In this document: one piece after another, positions 1 to 8,676 of the stretch | Numbering within the stretch: position 1 is the first letter of the stretch | Layout: the number at the start of each line of letters is the position of its first letter | NCBI GenBank assembly: GCA_963663605.2 | Contig: CAXXVF010000002.1 | Span: forward strand, 682,001-746,000 | Reading direction: 5' to 3' | DNA: 64,000 bases | DNA from: Sporobacter sp963663605 | GTDB lineage: Bacteria; Bacillota; Clostridia; Oscillospirales; Oscillospiraceae | The notes under the pieces: model-generated | What the model was told of the DNA's origin: nothing | Database searches by the model: none | The model's input: the letters and a program-made list of their open reading frames with translations, nothing else | Position numbers and translations under genes: made by a program

Positions 1-28
1 GGTCTGCATTCTGAAAGGAAACAAAATC

Positions 29-1057
29 ATGCAATTTCTTCTCTTGGTTGTCGGACTGGCCCTGATCGTTAAAAGCGCGGATATTTTGATCGACTCCGCA
101 GCGAAAATAGCCCGTATATACGGCGTTTCCTCCTTCGTTGTCGGTATAACCGTTATTGCGTTCGGCACGAGCGCGCCGGAACTCGCCGTCGGGCTTATTT
201 CCGGCTTTGCCAAAGCAAACGAACTCACGCTCGGCAACATCATCGGCAGTTCTCTGTCGAACATCGCGCTCATCGTCGGGCTCGCCGCGTTTTTAAGCCC
301 TTTGATGGTCAAGGATACCATCGTCCGCCGGGAAATGCCGATGCTTTTCATCACGGAGCTCGTCATGTGCCTGATGCTGATATTCGACAACAATCTTTCA
401 AGGCTTGAAGGCATTATCCTGCTTTTCTGCTTTGCCGCTTTTATGATATATGTTATCCGGGGCGCTAAGAGTTCCATGGCGATCCAGATCGACGCGGAGG
501 GCGACATAGACACCGATTTCGACGGCAACAACGTCCCGGACGAAGCGTTAAAGGTCGCCGCGGCCGCATCAGCGGCTTCAGAAAAAAGCGGCAGTCTGCT
601 CAAGCTTTGGATCTTCTCTGTTCTGTCGCTGGCCGGTCTTTTCATAGGCGGCAGACTGACTGTATCAAGCAGCACGAACATCGCCGAAAGCTTCGGCCTG
701 AGCGAAACGCTCATCGGCCTGACGGTCGTAGCGATCGCGACGACGCTGCCGGAGCTCATCACAAGCCTTATCGCCGTAAAAAAGAAGGAACCGGACATCG
801 TTTTAGGCAACTGCATCGGGAGCATTCTGTTCAACGTCATGCTGGTACTGGGCGCTTCGTCCGTCATCAACCCCATAATCGTACATACGGATCTGCGTTT
901 TGACCTTATCGCAATGATGATCGTCACGCTTCTGCTTCTGATCCTATCCATGTTTTTCAAGAAGCTCAAGCGGGGAACGGGCACTTTCTTCCTGCTGTGT
1001 TTTATCTCCTACATGACGATTAAGGTCCTTTCAGCGCTCGGTATCCTGCAGATATAA
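29..1057 (+). CDS. Calcium/sodium antiporter family membrane protein (CaCA, YrbG-like)
   Basis: A 342-residue polytopic membrane protein that probably exchanges Ca2+ or another cation for Na+ or H+ across the inner membrane. It shows the family's internal duplication: the first alpha repeat carries GTSAPEL at about residues 46-52 and the second carries ATTLPEL near residue 238; these acidic motifs line the ion path in the CaCA superfamily. A hydrophilic, acid-rich loop (about residues 150-190) separates the halves. An AAAGGAA ribosome site precedes the ATG. Length is normal for the bacterial family. The next gene follows after about 100 bases on the same strand. The transported ion cannot be read from sequence. 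Confidence 0.9.
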   Translation: MQFLLLVVGLALIVKSADILIDSAAKIARIYGVSSFVVGITVIAFGTSAPELAVGLISGFAKANELTLGNIIGSSLSNIALIVGLAAFLSPLMVKDTIVRREMPMLFITELVMCLMLIFDNNLSRLEGIILLFCFAAFMIYVIRGAKSSMAIQIDAEGDIDTDFDGNNVPDEALKVAAAASAASEKSGSLLKLWIFSVLSLAGLFIGGRLTVSSSTNIAESFGLSETLIGLTVVAIATTLPELITSLIAVKKKEPDIVLGNCIGSILFNVMLVLGASSVINPIIVHTDLRFDLIAMMIVTLLLLILSMFFKKLKRGTGTFFLLCFISYMTIKVLSALGILQI

Positions 1058-1154
1058 CCGGCGCCTGTTAACACCCAAACTGAAAATGCCGTGCCGTCCG
1101 CTTTTTGCGCCCGTCCCGGCTTTAAATAATCCCTGTCTGAAAAGGAGTATTATA

Positions 1155-1589
1155 ATGGATAAAACGGAAATTGCAAGCGAATTGTTTCTAAACGGATTCA
1201 ATTGCGCGCAGGCCGTGTTCGCCACTTTTGCCGAAGACTACGGCCTCAGCCGGGAAACGGCGCTCAAGATCGCCGATCCGCTTGGCGGCGGCGTCCGATG
1301 CGGCGAAGTCTGCGGCGCCGTGACAGGCGCTGCGCTCGTCATTGGACTCAAGCACGGTCATACCGACCCGGACGACCTCGCGTCCAAGGAATGCTGCATC
1401 GGCGAGATTCAGGAATTCCGAAATCGTTTTTTGAGTTATAACGGGAATTTGGTCTGCCGCGATATCCTCGGCGTTGATATCTGCGAACCCAAAGGGCGAA
1501 AATTTGCGCACGATCACAACCTGTTTCACACCGTATGCGTGGATATGGTGACAAGCGCCGCCGAGATACTTGAGGACATGGGCTATTAA
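1155..1589 (+). CDS. C-GCAxxG-C-C family protein (probable redox/metal-binding)
   Basis: A 144-residue protein of the C_GCAxxG_C_C family, common in anaerobes and of unproven function; it is often predicted to bind metal or act in redox chemistry. NCAQAV near the N-terminus and RCGEVCGAVTGA further on give the family's spaced cysteines, followed by ECC, VC and IC cysteines. The start is placed at this ATG, not at one 23 codons upstream, because AAAGGAG lies 7-8 bases ahead and the family begins close to this point. It follows the antiporter on the same strand; shared transcription is possible. Confidence 0.85.
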   Translation: MDKTEIASELFLNGFNCAQAVFATFAEDYGLSRETALKIADPLGGGVRCGEVCGAVTGAALVIGLKHGHTDPDDLASKECCIGEIQEFRNRFLSYNGNLVCRDILGVDICEPKGRKFAHDHNLFHTVCVDMVTSAAEILEDMGY

Positions 1590-1666
1590 TCCCCTGCCCT
1601 TCTCTCTCCTGTAACCGCGCAAACGCCTTTGACCTTTACAAGCACCTCAGTGCGAGAACTCTGTTT

Positions 1667-1701
1667 TGTAGACAAAAGTATCGAAGATACTTTTGTCTAC
1701 A
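1667..1701. repeat. Perfect 16-bp inverted repeat with 3-nt loop
   Basis: TGTAGACAAAAGTATC, then GAA, then its exact reverse complement. It lies between two convergent genes, just before a second hairpin. The 3' side runs into an A-rich rather than T-rich stretch on the plus strand, so it is not a classic terminator in that direction. Confidence 0.75.
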
Positions 1702-1705
1702 GCAA

Positions 1706-1745
1706 AAAAAGATTCTTCAAGGACATAAATCCTCGAAGAATCTTT
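1706..1745. terminator. Bidirectional terminator between the C-GCAxxG protein gene and gdhA
   Basis: The stem AAAAAGATTCTTC pairs with GAAGAATCTTTTT, with an inner AGGA/TCCT pairing around a short loop. A-runs on one side and T-runs on the other make it a terminator on both strands, fitting the convergent neighbours. Confidence 0.8.
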
Positions 1746-1775
1746 TTATATACGGCTTATTTCAGATGATATTCT

Positions 1776-3116
1776 TTAATAAGTAACGCCCTGTGCAAGC
1801 ATCGCCGAAGCGACCTTCATGAAGCCGGCGATATTCGCTCCGATGACGAGATTGTTCTCAAACCCGTACTCTCTGGCGGCCTCGCTCGCGTTTTTATAAA
1901 TGTTGACCATGATCGTCTTCAGGCGCTCGTCCACTTCGTCAAACGTCCAGGACAGCCTCATGGAATTCTGGGTCATTTCAAGGCCGGAACAGGCGACGCC
2001 TCCCGCGTTGGAAGCTTTGCCGGGCGCGAATACGACGCCGTTCTTCTGCAGATACTCGACGGCATCGGGCGTCGTCGGCATGTTGGCGCCTTCGCCGACC
2101 GCGAAGCAGCCGTTTGCCACGAGTGCTTTTGCGCCGTTGATATCCAGCTCGTTCTGCGTTGCGCACGGGAGGGCTATATCGCACTTGACGTTCCATATCC
2201 CGGAACAGCCTTCCGTATACTGGGCGTTTGGACGATACTTCGTATACTCGCTGATCCTCTTGCGCTCGACTTCTTTTATCTGTTTGATCGCATTCAAATC
2301 GATACCGTCTTTATCATAGATATATCCGGAGGAATCACACATGGCGACGACCTTGCCGCCAAGCTGGTTCGCTTTCTCAGTCGCGTAAATAGCGACGTTG
2401 CCGGCGCCGGAAACAACGACCGTTGAATTCTCGAAGGATTTGCCCTTGATCCCCTTCATGGCTTCATCCATGAAATAGCACAAGCCGTAGCCGGTCGCTT
2501 CCGTTCTTGTAAGGCTGCCGCCGAAGGACAGGCCCTTGCCGGTCAGAACGCCTGTAAACTCATTTCTGATTTTCTTATACATACCGAAGAGGTATCCGAC
2601 CTCGCGGCCGCCGACGCCGATGTCTCCGGCCGGCACGTCCGTATCCGCTCCGATATGCCTCGACAGCTCAAACATAAAGCTCTGGCAGAAACGCATGACC
2701 TCGCCGTCCGATTTGCCTTTCGGATCGAAATCGCTGCCGCCCTTGCCGCCGCCCATGGGCAGGCCGGTCAGGGAGTTCTTGAATATCTGCTCGAAACCAA
2801 GGAATTTGATTATGCTGAGCGTTACCGACGGGTGGAATCTCAAGCCGCCCTTATACGGACCGATCGCGCTGTTGAATTGTACCCTGTAGCCTCTGTTGAC
2901 AATGACTTTCCCGTCATCATTGACCCACGGCACTCTGAATATGATCATTCTTTCAGGTTCAACGATTCTGTCGAAGATACCCGCCTCAAGGAATTTCGGG
3001 TTCTTTTCCGCAACCGGTTCCAGTGAATCCAATACTTCCTTCACCGCTTGCAGGAATTCGGACTCGTTTGCGTCTCTCTTGAGTACCTTCTCGTAAATGC
3101 CCTGTAATTTGCTCAT
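1776..3116 (-). CDS. gdhA: Glutamate dehydrogenase, NADP-type hexameric family
   Basis: A 446-residue enzyme interconverting 2-oxoglutarate plus ammonia and glutamate, in the cytoplasm. The N-terminal substrate domain has GPYKGGLRFHPSV and the lysine segment LPMGGGKGG; the central Rossmann domain has VSGAGNVAIYA, as in the ~445-residue GdhA group. AAGGAGG lies upstream of the ATG. It has its own promoter and ends at a shared bidirectional terminator, so it appears monocistronic. Coenzyme preference (NADP versus NAD) is assumed from the subfamily and not read from key residues. Confidence 0.95.
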   Translation of the reverse strand: MSKLQGIYEKVLKRDANESEFLQAVKEVLDSLEPVAEKNPKFLEAGIFDRIVEPERMIIFRVPWVNDDGKVIVNRGYRVQFNSAIGPYKGGLRFHPSVTLSIIKFLGFEQIFKNSLTGLPMGGGKGGSDFDPKGKSDGEVMRFCQSFMFELSRHIGADTDVPAGDIGVGGREVGYLFGMYKKIRNEFTGVLTGKGLSFGGSLTRTEATGYGLCYFMDEAMKGIKGKSFENSTVVVSGAGNVAIYATEKANQLGGKVVAMCDSSGYIYDKDGIDLNAIKQIKEVERKRISEYTKYRPNAQYTEGCSGIWNVKCDIALPCATQNELDINGAKALVANGCFAVGEGANMPTTPDAVEYLQKNGVVFAPGKASNAGGVACSGLEMTQNSMRLSWTFDEVDERLKTIMVNIYKNASEAAREYGFENNLVIGANIAGFMKVASAMLAQGVTY

Positions 3117-3207
3117 CCTCGTTTGTCCTCCTTATTCTGACGCACCCCATTGTACGCCGCTCGATTTGAATGCGTAAATGCCATTTACTGCATTTTTGTA
3201 TTTAACG

Positions 3208-3236
3208 TTATTATTATAAAGTTTTGCGCCCGTCAA
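3208..3236 (-). promoter_or_regulatory. gdhA promoter
   Basis: On the minus strand TTGACG (3231-3236) and TAATAA (3208-3213) are separated by 17 bases. A 15-bp palindrome, GTAAATG-C-CATTTAC read on the plus strand, sits at 3174-3188, just downstream of the predicted start site; it could be an operator or an RNA hairpin in the leader. Confidence 0.55.
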
Positions 3237-3601
3237 GTAAACACCATAGTTCGTTCTTAGTAGACAAAGATATTCAACACTCGGCGTTACTATTAGTGCA
3301 TTTTACACATATTTCGCCTTTTGGGGCGTTATTATCATTTTTTGCCATTTTTATTTGTGCAAGATTTTTCTTCAAACCGTCATATTCGCCGCTTCATCAA
3401 TTTCCGGATCGCCATCCCCATAAGCCGTGCTCTGCGCTGTGTATATGGGCATACGTCTTGTAATCCGCCTTCAGATATGTAATACTAATACGACAACGGC
3501 GCCCTGCGCGAAAAAGACCGTCGATAGTTTAATTTTCTTTTTCAAAATTAGTTTCAGTTAATAAAACCAGGGAAAACAACGTTACGAAAGCTGGTGACGA
3601 C
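3237..3601. other. Intergenic region between gdhA and the cation/proton antiporter
   Basis: About 365 bases, AT-rich towards the right end. It separates divergent genes and should carry the promoter of the right-hand gene. I see no RNA gene or repeat. A 79-codon open frame at 3224-3463 has no ribosome site and no protein-like composition, and I do not call it. Confidence 0.5.
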
Positions 3602-4810
3602 ATGAACGATTATATCCAGATTGCAGCCTGTTTCGCCGCAATCGCCTTATCTGCATTCATGGCGGAAAAAACAAAACTGTTTTTCGCGCCGTTTTATATC
3701 ATTGCCGGTATCCTCGTCGGGCCTGAGGTGCTGGGTATCGTCACCGAGACGCACATTGTTTCGCTTATGGGCGAAGTCGGCGTCGTCTTCCTGATGCTTT
3801 TTCTTGGGCTGGAATTTTCCCTTCACACGTTTCTACGCAACAAAAAATCAATGCTGTCGGCGGGACTTATCGATTTTGTCGTCAATTTCGGCATCGGCTT
3901 TCTCGTCGGCCGGCTCCTCGGCCTCAATGTCTTCATGAGCCTCGTCATCGCCGGCACGCTCTACATGAGCAGCTCCGGGATCGTCACAAAAAGCCTCATC
4001 GAAATGAATGTGAGCCGCCACCCCGAAGGCAACCTCATCATGGGCATCATGGTGTTTGAAGACATGGTCATGATTTTGTTTTTGATCTTCGTATCGGCGT
4101 TCATGTCCGGCGGCGAAGCGGTTACGGCCGGCGCGGTCGCGCTCGATATCGGCAAGGCTGCGGCGTTCTGCGCCGTCCTGATCGTTCTGGCTAAGTTCAA
4201 GCCGCCTTTTTTGGACAAAATGCTCGGCTTCAAGCGCCGGGAGCTTCTGATGGTCACGTTTTTCGGCATCGTCCTTTTAGTGACGGCGCTCGGCGAACTG
4301 GCGGGCGTTTCAAAGGCTCTGTCGGCGTTTTTCCTCGGTGTCGTCTTCTCCCAGCTTCAAAACGTCAAAAACATCGAGAGCGTCACCGTCACGTTCCGGG
4401 ACATTTTCGGCAGCGTCTTCTTTTTCTCCTTCGGACTGGCGCTGCAGCTCGGCAACCTTATGACGTATCTGAACGTGCTCATCATCTGCGTTGTCGCCGC
4501 CATACTCGGGAAGATCCTCTCAAGCATTCTCATCACCCTCGCGCTCAAGCGGGATAAAACCATGAGCCTGTTCATCGCGTTCATCACGATCCCGCGCGGC
4601 GAGTTCTCGCTTCTGATCTCAAAAATGTCGGCGACCGCCATCCCCTTTATCGGCCCGGCCATGGTCGTGCTCGCTTTCGTCACGACCGTTGTGAGCGCGC
4701 TCGTACTGCGCCTGAGCAAAGCGCTGTGCAAAATCTACAACGTCTGCATCATCTTCCCCCGAAGCCGCCTGAATACGGACAACGCAAACGACTGGGGCGA
4801 AATCGACTAA
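3602..4810 (+). CDS. Cation:proton antiporter, CPA2 (KefB/NapA-like) family
   Basis: A 402-residue protein with about 12 membrane segments, a monovalent cation/H+ exchanger of the inner membrane. The N-terminus (FAPFYIIAGILVGPEVLG) and the central LFLGLEF and SSSGIVTKSL segments are typical of the Na_H_Exchanger fold. It lacks the C-terminal TrkA-N/RCK regulatory domain of full KefB proteins (about 600 residues), ending shortly after the last helix, so it should not be directly NAD(H)- or glutathione-gated. The ribosome site is weak. It has no operon partner; the ion (Na+ or K+) is unknown. Confidence 0.85.
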   Translation: MNDYIQIAACFAAIALSAFMAEKTKLFFAPFYIIAGILVGPEVLGIVTETHIVSLMGEVGVVFLMLFLGLEFSLHTFLRNKKSMLSAGLIDFVVNFGIGFLVGRLLGLNVFMSLVIAGTLYMSSSGIVTKSLIEMNVSRHPEGNLIMGIMVFEDMVMILFLIFVSAFMSGGEAVTAGAVALDIGKAAAFCAVLIVLAKFKPPFLDKMLGFKRRELLMVTFFGIVLLVTALGELAGVSKALSAFFLGVVFSQLQNVKNIESVTVTFRDIFGSVFFFSFGLALQLGNLMTYLNVLIICVVAAILGKILSSILITLALKRDKTMSLFIAFITIPRGEFSLLISKMSATAIPFIGPAMVVLAFVTTVVSALVLRLSKALCKIYNVCIIFPRSRLNTDNANDWGEID

Positions 4811-5005
4811 CGGCACTAGAGTTCCCGGCGGATGATTTTTGTGGCTATGTTATTTAAATTTCATTATAAACGTTAATGTCTTTACAGCGTTAATATAATA
4901 CCATCCTTATATTTTCATATTTTATAAAATATATATATAATTTACATTATTTAGTTCTCGGGTTACGATCAATGACGATATAAATACTATAATGGAGTTG
5001 ACGTA

Positions 5006-5441
5006 ATGGAGATCAATACTTTTTTGGAGCACAAGGAAACCGATACGCCGAATGTTTTGCTCGTTAAAGCCCTCTACAAGGCGCTCAATGGCGGAGATAA
5101 AACTGCTTTATACAGGTAAACCCACATGGAACGTTTGCCCCGGCACTCTGGAAGGCGGTACCTACTGCGGCATGGACGAAGTCTTCGGCACGTTTTATCG
5201 GAAGGTTCTGAAAAACTTTCATTCCTTTAAAGGAGAACCTGAAGTATTTATTGATGGCGGTGATGTTGTTGAGGCGCTTGGCTTTTACAGCTTTAAGGTT
5301 AAAGCGGGCGGTCCTATCAGGCGCGTCAGGTTTTCACATTCCTGGAAGATATCATCGGACAGCCGAATTGAAGGCGTCTGGCAAGTCTGTGATTCCTCTG
5401 AAATGCTTTCCTTTTTAAAGGCCGAACAGGCTCATTGTTAA
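5006..5441 (+). pseudogene. SnoaL/NTF2-like fold protein, split by a frameshift
   Basis: Two overlapping frames together make one small NTF2-like (SnoaL, ketosteroid-isomerase fold) protein. Frame 1 starts at the ATG at 5006 after a GGAG site and reads LLVKALYKALNGGDKTALYR, the family's first helix, ending in TAA at 5117-5119. The next part of the fold (TGKPTWNVCPG, then GGTYCGMDEV and later strands) continues in the +1 frame from about 5100 to 5441. The best whole-gene model therefore needs a shift near 5100-5117. The downstream frame alone (ATG at 5052) would lack helix 1. It may be a true pseudogene, a sequencing error or, less likely, recoding. Confidence 0.65.
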
Positions 5442-5480
5442 TCAATAATTTGCCTCCATGTTCTATTTTAATACAGCAAA

Positions 5481-5550
5481 ACGGCTGCTCGACGCAGCCG
5501 TCATGAGAAGTGTCATTTCCGGCGCGCATGTCCGCGGAAATGACATTTTT
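5481..5550 (+). terminator. Two tandem hairpins after the NTF2-like gene
   Basis: First hairpin: ACGGCTGC/GCAGCCGT (5481-5501). Second: TGTCATTTCC pairing with GGAAATGACA (5511-5545) followed by TTTTTATTATT. The second is a good plus-strand rho-independent terminator. Confidence 0.75.
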
Positions 5551-5593
5551 ATTATTGTATCCCCGGGGCGCTAAAACTCTGCGATACTTCCCC

Positions 5594-6406
5594 CTACACG
5601 ACCCCCGACGTCAGCACCCACGCGATCGCGGGCAGCGTAACGAGCGAAAACAGCGTCGAAACGAAAATGACCTTTGAGGCAAACCCGGCGTCCTGCCCGT
5701 ATTTCTGCGCCAGCATCGCTGTTATGAGCGCAGCGGGCATCGCCGCCGACAGGACGGATACGCCCCGGACAATCGGGTCCGTGCCGATAAGCGTCAGAAC
5801 GGTGAATATAACAGCCGGTATCGCTACGAGGCGTATCGCCGAATAAAAGAACGCGGCCTTTTCAAAAACGGTTTTAAAATTGACCTCGCTCAGGATCGAG
5901 CCGACGATGAGCATCGCCAGCGGCATGGTGCACCGGCCTAAGATATTTACGGCGTCCGTTAGGAACACCGGCAGCCGCCACGGCATGAACATATACGCAA
6001 AGCCCAGTATGACCGCCCAGATGCACGGATGCGTCGCCAGCCGCTTAAACGACTGTTTTTTGTCCGACTTCGTGAAGAGCGACAGCCCGACTGTCCACAT
6101 GAAAAGCCGGATCGGTATCAAAACGATCGACCCGTACAAAACGCCTGTTGCCCCGAAGACCGATTCGATGACCGGCAGGCCCATAAACCCGGCGTTGTTG
6201 CAGATGGTGGCGTACTGCATGACGACGCGGCGCTCCTTCGGGAAGCGCCTGTAAAGGATCGGGTTCAAAATGAGATATAAAACCTGTACGCACATGGCGA
6301 TGATAAACACAACGAGGCACTGCCGCAGGACATCCACCGTCAGGCTTTGTACGAACGAGTAGAAGATATTGCACGGCAAAATGACGTAGATAATGACGTT
6401 CGTCAT
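5594..6406 (-). CDS. AEC (auxin efflux carrier) family transporter
   Basis: A membrane carrier of the AEC family, likely moving an organic acid or amino-acid-like solute. The called frame has 270 residues from the first ATG (6406) and includes the family's YVILPCNIF and GFMGLPV segments. The conserved N-terminus continues in frame upstream: IILLAAVGFFITKKGIFSA is the usual first helix plus basic linker, and reaches a stop codon at 6500-6502. No ATG, GTG or TTG exists in those 31 extra codons, so the natural start may be ATT (6499) or ATA (6496) after a GGTGAT site, or the 5' end is damaged. Full length would be about 301 residues, the normal size. Confidence 0.85.
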   Translation of the reverse strand: MTNVIIYVILPCNIFYSFVQSLTVDVLRQCLVVFIIAMCVQVLYLILNPILYRRFPKERRVVMQYATICNNAGFMGLPVIESVFGATGVLYGSIVLIPIRLFMWTVGLSLFTKSDKKQSFKRLATHPCIWAVILGFAYMFMPWRLPVFLTDAVNILGRCTMPLAMLIVGSILSEVNFKTVFEKAAFFYSAIRLVAIPAVIFTVLTLIGTDPIVRGVSVLSAAMPAALITAMLAQKYGQDAGFASKVIFVSTLFSLVTLPAIAWVLTSGVV

Positions 6407-6545
6407 GTCGCCTCTCGTTTTAGCAGAGAAGATCCCCTTCTTCGTTATAAAGAACCCGACGGCCGCGAGCAGGATTATTTCAAGCTGTATCTGTATAATT
6501 TAAATCACCGGCTTAAGCAATAATGAAGCTATTATAACAGAAAAC

Positions 6546-6580
6546 AAAAAAACAGCACAATAGATACTGTGCTGTTTTTT
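6546..6580. terminator. Terminator of folT-folC (bidirectional)
   Basis: ACAGCACA pairs with TGTGCTGT, flanked by an A-run and a T-run, so it works on both strands. It lies just past the folC stop codon on the minus strand. Confidence 0.8.
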
Positions 6581-6596
6581 CAGTCGTTTTTACCGG

Positions 6597-7868
6597 TTAT
6601 TTCAGCGCCTTTAACGCCTCGCGGACGTCGCCGGAAAAATACAGCGACCCCAGCGCGCACACAACGCCGTCCTCCCCCGCCAGCTTCACAGCCTTGCGGA
6701 CGCCCTCCGGGATGCCCGCGCAGGCCGTGACCGGCCTGCCGTAAACGCTCAGCAGCTCCGCCAGCCTGTCGGCCTTCATCGCGCGCGGATTCGGCGGCGC
6801 GACGGCCACGAACGCCTGCGCGATGTCCGATATGATATCCATCATCCCGCCGACGTCCTTGTCGGCCATGACGCCGACCAGAAAGACGATCTTTTGTGCC
6901 GGGAAATGCGCCCGCAGGCTCCCGGCTGTCGCCATGATGCCGTGCGGATTATGCGCGCCGTCCAGGATAAAAACCGGCCTTCGCAGCAGGACCTCGAAGC
7001 GCCCCGGCCATTTGACGGCGGCAAGTCCATTGACGATGTCGTCGTCCGATATCGTTAAGCCTTTATTGCGCAGACATTCGAGCGCCGTTATAGCCAGCGC
7101 TGCGTTTTTCGGCTGATATGTCCCCGCAAGCGGCAGCCTGATGTTCCTGTATGGCTCAAAATCAAACGTCACGCCGTCTAAATCCTGCGCACAGACGGCA
7201 AGCCTTGTGAAATCGGTGCGGTGCAAAACGGCGCTTTTATCAGCGCATGTCTTTTCAAATACGGCTTCAGCCGCCTTGTCGCCGCCGTATATAACGACGT
7301 CGCCGCCTTCCTTGATGATCCCGGCCTTTGCCCCTGCCACATCCTCGATTGTCGGCCCGAGGTCTGCCGTATGGTCAAGCCCGATAGCCGAGATAACGGC
7401 AGCCTCCGGCGTTTCGATCACATTTGTGGAATCGAGCGCGCCGCCCATTCCGACTTCCAAAACGACGATGTCGCACTGCTTATACACGAAATATTTCATT
7501 GCCAGTGCCGTGATAAGCTCGAATTCCGTCGGCGCGTCGCGCATCGCGTCGGCATGCGGGCGGATCTCGTCCGTCAGGCGCTCAAGCTCGTTATCCGAGA
7601 TATTTTCGCCGTCCACCTGCATGCGTTCGTTGAAACGGATGATATATGGGGAGGTATAAAGACCCGTTTTGTATCCGGCTTCCTGCAGGACCGCGGCGAT
7701 ACACGCGGCGGTCGAGCCCTTGCCGTTCGTTCCGGCGATATGAACGAATTTTAGTGACTTCTCAGGATTCCCCAGCGCCTTCAAAAGCGCCCGGGTCCGC
7801 TCAAGGCCGGGCTTACTTCCCTGCCACTTTACGCTGTGGATGTAATCGAGTGTTGATTCGTAGCTCAT
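6597..7868 (-). CDS. folC: Bifunctional folylpolyglutamate synthase / dihydrofolate synthase
   Basis: A 423-residue cytoplasmic ligase that adds glutamate to dihydropteroate and/or folates using ATP. The P-loop is HIAGTNGKGSTAACIA (about residues 43-58), the family signature; a Mur-ligase-like central domain has the VLEVGMGGALDSTNVI segment, and the C-terminal domain contains ILDGAHNPHG. Length is normal. It sits 4 bases after folT, so both are surely co-transcribed and under the upstream THF riboswitch. Polyglutamylation would trap the folate that FolT imports. Confidence 0.95.
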   Translation of the reverse strand: MSYESTLDYIHSVKWQGSKPGLERTRALLKALGNPEKSLKFVHIAGTNGKGSTAACIAAVLQEAGYKTGLYTSPYIIRFNERMQVDGENISDNELERLTDEIRPHADAMRDAPTEFELITALAMKYFVYKQCDIVVLEVGMGGALDSTNVIETPEAAVISAIGLDHTADLGPTIEDVAGAKAGIIKEGGDVVIYGGDKAAEAVFEKTCADKSAVLHRTDFTRLAVCAQDLDGVTFDFEPYRNIRLPLAGTYQPKNAALAITALECLRNKGLTISDDDIVNGLAAVKWPGRFEVLLRRPVFILDGAHNPHGIMATAGSLRAHFPAQKIVFLVGVMADKDVGGMMDIISDIAQAFVAVAPPNPRAMKADRLAELLSVYGRPVTACAGIPEGVRKAVKLAGEDGVVCALGSLYFSGDVREALKALK

Positions 7869-7872
7869 AATT

Positions 7873-8442
7873 TTATGCGTGCTTCCTCAAAACAGGCGCG
7901 ATGGCGCGCTTATAAGTCGACTTGTGAACAAGCCAAACAATCAGCGCGTCGCAGCCGATCGTGACGAACTTGGCAAGGCGCGGTATGAGCAGTATCATAA
8001 ACGTTGCCGTCTTGTTCGGAACAAACAGCTGATAATACCATGTCAGCGCGTAGGTGCCGATTAACATGCTGGTTATGATCTCGGTCACGACGATCATAGC
8101 GATGCACTTTATGAAGTTCATATTGCCTTTAAACAGATACCGGTAACACAGTCCGGGCAAAACGCCGTTGAGGATGGGCGTTAAGGCAAGCGGCAGGAAA
8201 TAGACACCGTAGCCGCTTATGACCGTACCGGCAAAATCGCTTAAAAAGCCAACCAGGAATCCCGCCATCGGCCCGAGCCATATACCCGCCAGGATGATCG
8301 GGATCGCTTCGAAACTGACGCGCAGCCCTTCAGACACCTGTATCCCCGCAAAACGCGCGAGTACAATCTGAAGCGCGATAAGAATAGCCATCGAGGTCAG
8401 TCTTCTTGGTGCAAAAAATGATTTAACCTTATCTTTGGACAT
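7873..8442 (-). CDS. folT: Folate ECF transporter S component
   Basis: A 189-residue, roughly six-helix membrane protein that binds folate for an energy-coupling-factor transporter; the shared ECF ATPases and EcfT are not in this window. IVLARFAGIQVSEGLRVSFE and the glycine-rich GPMAGFLVGFLSDFAG are typical of FolT. The start codon follows AAGGAGG at normal spacing. The upstream THF riboswitch supports the folate assignment independently of the protein. It is the first gene of a two-gene operon with folC. Confidence 0.92.
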   Translation of the reverse strand: MSKDKVKSFFAPRRLTSMAILIALQIVLARFAGIQVSEGLRVSFEAIPIILAGIWLGPMAGFLVGFLSDFAGTVISGYGVYFLPLALTPILNGVLPGLCYRYLFKGNMNFIKCIAMIVVTEIITSMLIGTYALTWYYQLFVPNKTATFMILLIPRLAKFVTIGCDALIVWLVHKSTYKRAIAPVLRKHA

Positions 8443-8543
8443 AATAATGCCTCCTTAAATGTGTGCGCGCAGTCGGGATACGGCAAAAAGCCGTACCAGA
8501 GGGCACGTGTTGTGCGCCACATATAGGAGGTTTTCTCCGGTAT

Positions 8544-8643
8544 GCAGCAGCGGGATGCGGACACCGAACCGTGGAATTCATCCTTCGTCCGACTGACAAC
8601 TCCCCGTCCAGTCGGCACTTTACGAACTGCGTCCTACTCTGCC
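8544..8643 (-). ncRNA. Tetrahydrofolate (THF) riboswitch
   Basis: Read on the minus strand the element matches the class-I THF aptamer: 5' GCAGAGTAGGAC pairs with GTCC and CTGC in the 3' block GTCCGCATCCCGCTGC; TTCGTAAAGTGC follows the first strand; a 7-bp stem CCGACTG/CAGTCGG encloses GACGGGGAGTTGT; and ACGAAGG then CGGTTCGGTGTCC complete the core. It lies about 100 bases before folT, its classic target. Downstream, CCTCCT is complementary to the folT ribosome site AGGAGG, suggesting control of translation. Assignment is from remembered consensus, not a covariance search. Confidence 0.92.
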
Positions 8644-8676
8644 AGGCTGTTAAAGTATTACAGCCAAGTATACTTC

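Noticed and set aside
3224..3463. 79-codon open frame between gdhA and the antiporter gene
   Set aside because: No ribosome site, odd composition, and it overlaps the gdhA promoter.
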